Source: JACVRW01 sp963765135 (lineage in GTDB: Bacteria > Actinomycetota > Thermoleophilia > Solirubrobacterales > Thermoleophilaceae). From it: 64,000 bases of DNA. The notes under the pieces are model-generated. The model saw only the letters and a program-made list of their open reading frames with translations, had not been told where the DNA came from and did no database searches. Position numbers and translations under genes: made by a program. The stretch is taken from NCBI GenBank assembly GCA_963765135.1, contig CAVXUX010000006.1, positions 57,405 through 121,404 on the forward strand, written 5' to 3'. Below are positions 63,605 to 64,000 of this stretch, piece by piece (position 1 is the first letter of the stretch; every line of letters starts with the position of its first letter).

Positions 63605-63929
63605 ATGAGGGAGCCCCACCACCCAGCCCGCGCAGAGCTCGAGCTCTCCGCCGTCCTACACGCCTTGAGCGACCCGGCCCGTCTGGAGATCGTGCGGAGG
63701 CTCGCCGACGGCGACGAGCCCTCCTGCGGAATGTTCGAGCTTGGCCTCTCGAAGGCCACGCTCTCGCACCACTTCAAGGTCCTGAGAGAGTCCGGAGTGA
63801 TCCACACACGCCCCGAGGGCCGCAAGCGACTGCTGTCCCTGCGCACGGACGACCTGGAAACGCGCTTCCCCGGACTGCTGGGACGCGGTGCTGGCCGCCA
63901 AGCGGCGCCGGGCGAAGTCAGCGGCCTGA
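63605..63929 (+). CDS. ArsR-family winged-helix regulator (frame break near the end)
   Basis: About 108 residues when joined. The winged helix is VLHALSDPARLEIVRRLADG, CGMFELGLSKATLSHHFKVL and RESGVIHTRPEGRKRLLSLR. There is a single Cys before the recognition helix (SCGMFEL), so the classic ELCVCDL metal site is absent; it may sense redox or an organic ligand. The open frame runs to 63934, but removing one base near 63880 gives the usual ArsR end RFPGLLDAVLAAKRRRAK with stop TGA 63927-63929. A promoter with inverted repeat lies upstream. The downstream convergent gene ends 10 bases inside it. Confidence 0.8.
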
Positions 63930-64000
63930 CGTAGCCGGCTCGGGGATCGGGAAGAGCCGGACGAGGCGCTGTACCGCCGCCTTGTCGCCCTCGAGCGTCA
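63918..64000 (-). CDS. 3' end of an unidentified protein (partial)
   Basis: The minus frame from 63998 reads TLEGDKAAVQRLVRLFPIPE and ends PATSGR before TGA 63920-63918. The LEGDKAAVQRL pattern resembles the last helix of SCP-2-like domains such as those closing alkyl sulfatases and some MBL-fold hydrolases, but the fragment is too short for a call. It is convergent with arsR. Confidence 0.35.
   Translation of the reverse strand, partial: TLEGDKAAVQRLVRLFPIPEPATSGR

Overview
The window is about 70% G+C, densely coding, and rich in GTG and TTG starts with ATGA/GTGA/TGATG overlaps between neighbouring genes. Gene content points to a high-GC actinobacterium, most like the Thermoleophilia (Solirubrobacterales/Gaiellales). 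The main clues are a dnaK-grpE-dnaJ-hspR operon, an actinobacterial-type inositol-1-phosphate synthase beside a CDP-alcohol phosphotransferase, purSQL of the small-PurL type, QsdR-like TetR, and many secreted proteins of soil-actinobacterial type. No rRNA, tRNA, CRISPR, integrase or IS transposase was found by reading.

Layout. 0-4.5 kb: end of an unknown gene, a cupredoxin lipoprotein, argF, an EEP-family hydrolase, a basic Lys/Ser/Thr-tailed protein and a TrmA/RumA-type rRNA methyltransferase. 4.5-7.6 kb (minus): a packed four-gene operon of a GT4-PHP fusion, an Fe-S UDG-like protein without its catalytic motifs, a Usp-like protein and a small zinc ribbon. 7.6-20.2 kb: a surface-glycan locus with glycosyltransferases, a Wzm/Wzt-type ABC exporter, a two-domain APH-like kinase protein and a large membrane protein; a truncated gene lies at its left edge. 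20.3-23.1 kb (minus): PAP2, CDP-alcohol transferase and ino1, an inositol-lipid operon. 23.1-29.4 kb: desaturase, cold-shock protein, two membrane proteins (one GT-C/ALG10-like), dehalogenase-like hydrolase, endonuclease III and FKBP lipoprotein. 29.5-33.5 kb: dnaK-grpE-dnaJ-hspR. 33.5-41.8 kb: secreted glycosidase, acyl-CoA ligase, livGFHMK and tetR. 41.9-44.8 kb: clpB and a small membrane protein. 45-47 kb: secreted HEYGH metallopeptidase-like protein, another secreted protein, and a GYD protein. 47-56.4 kb and 61.3-63.6 kb: purine biosynthesis (purD, E, B, C, S, Q, L, F, then N and H), interrupted by a DMT transporter and by an ECF sigma/anti-sigma/RTX module with recQ. The window closes with an ArsR regulator and the end of another gene.

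Sequence quality. Several intervals (about 6.8-14 kb, 33.5-42.3 kb, plus single breaks in the cupredoxin gene, purD, purH and arsR) contain many single-base frame breaks. Recognisable, conserved protein continues on the other side of each break, so I treat most as sequencing or assembly indels and give the restored gene span.

How the genes work together. Chaperones dnaKJ-grpE and clpB appear tied into one heat-shock circuit by a shared promoter-proximal element and by HspR. The glycan locus provides polymer synthesis and ABC export. Ino1, the CDP-alcohol transferase and PAP2 provide inositol lipid. An ECF sigma factor probably drives its anti-sigma gene and a secreted RTX-repeat protein from matching GGAATA-N16-CGTT sites.
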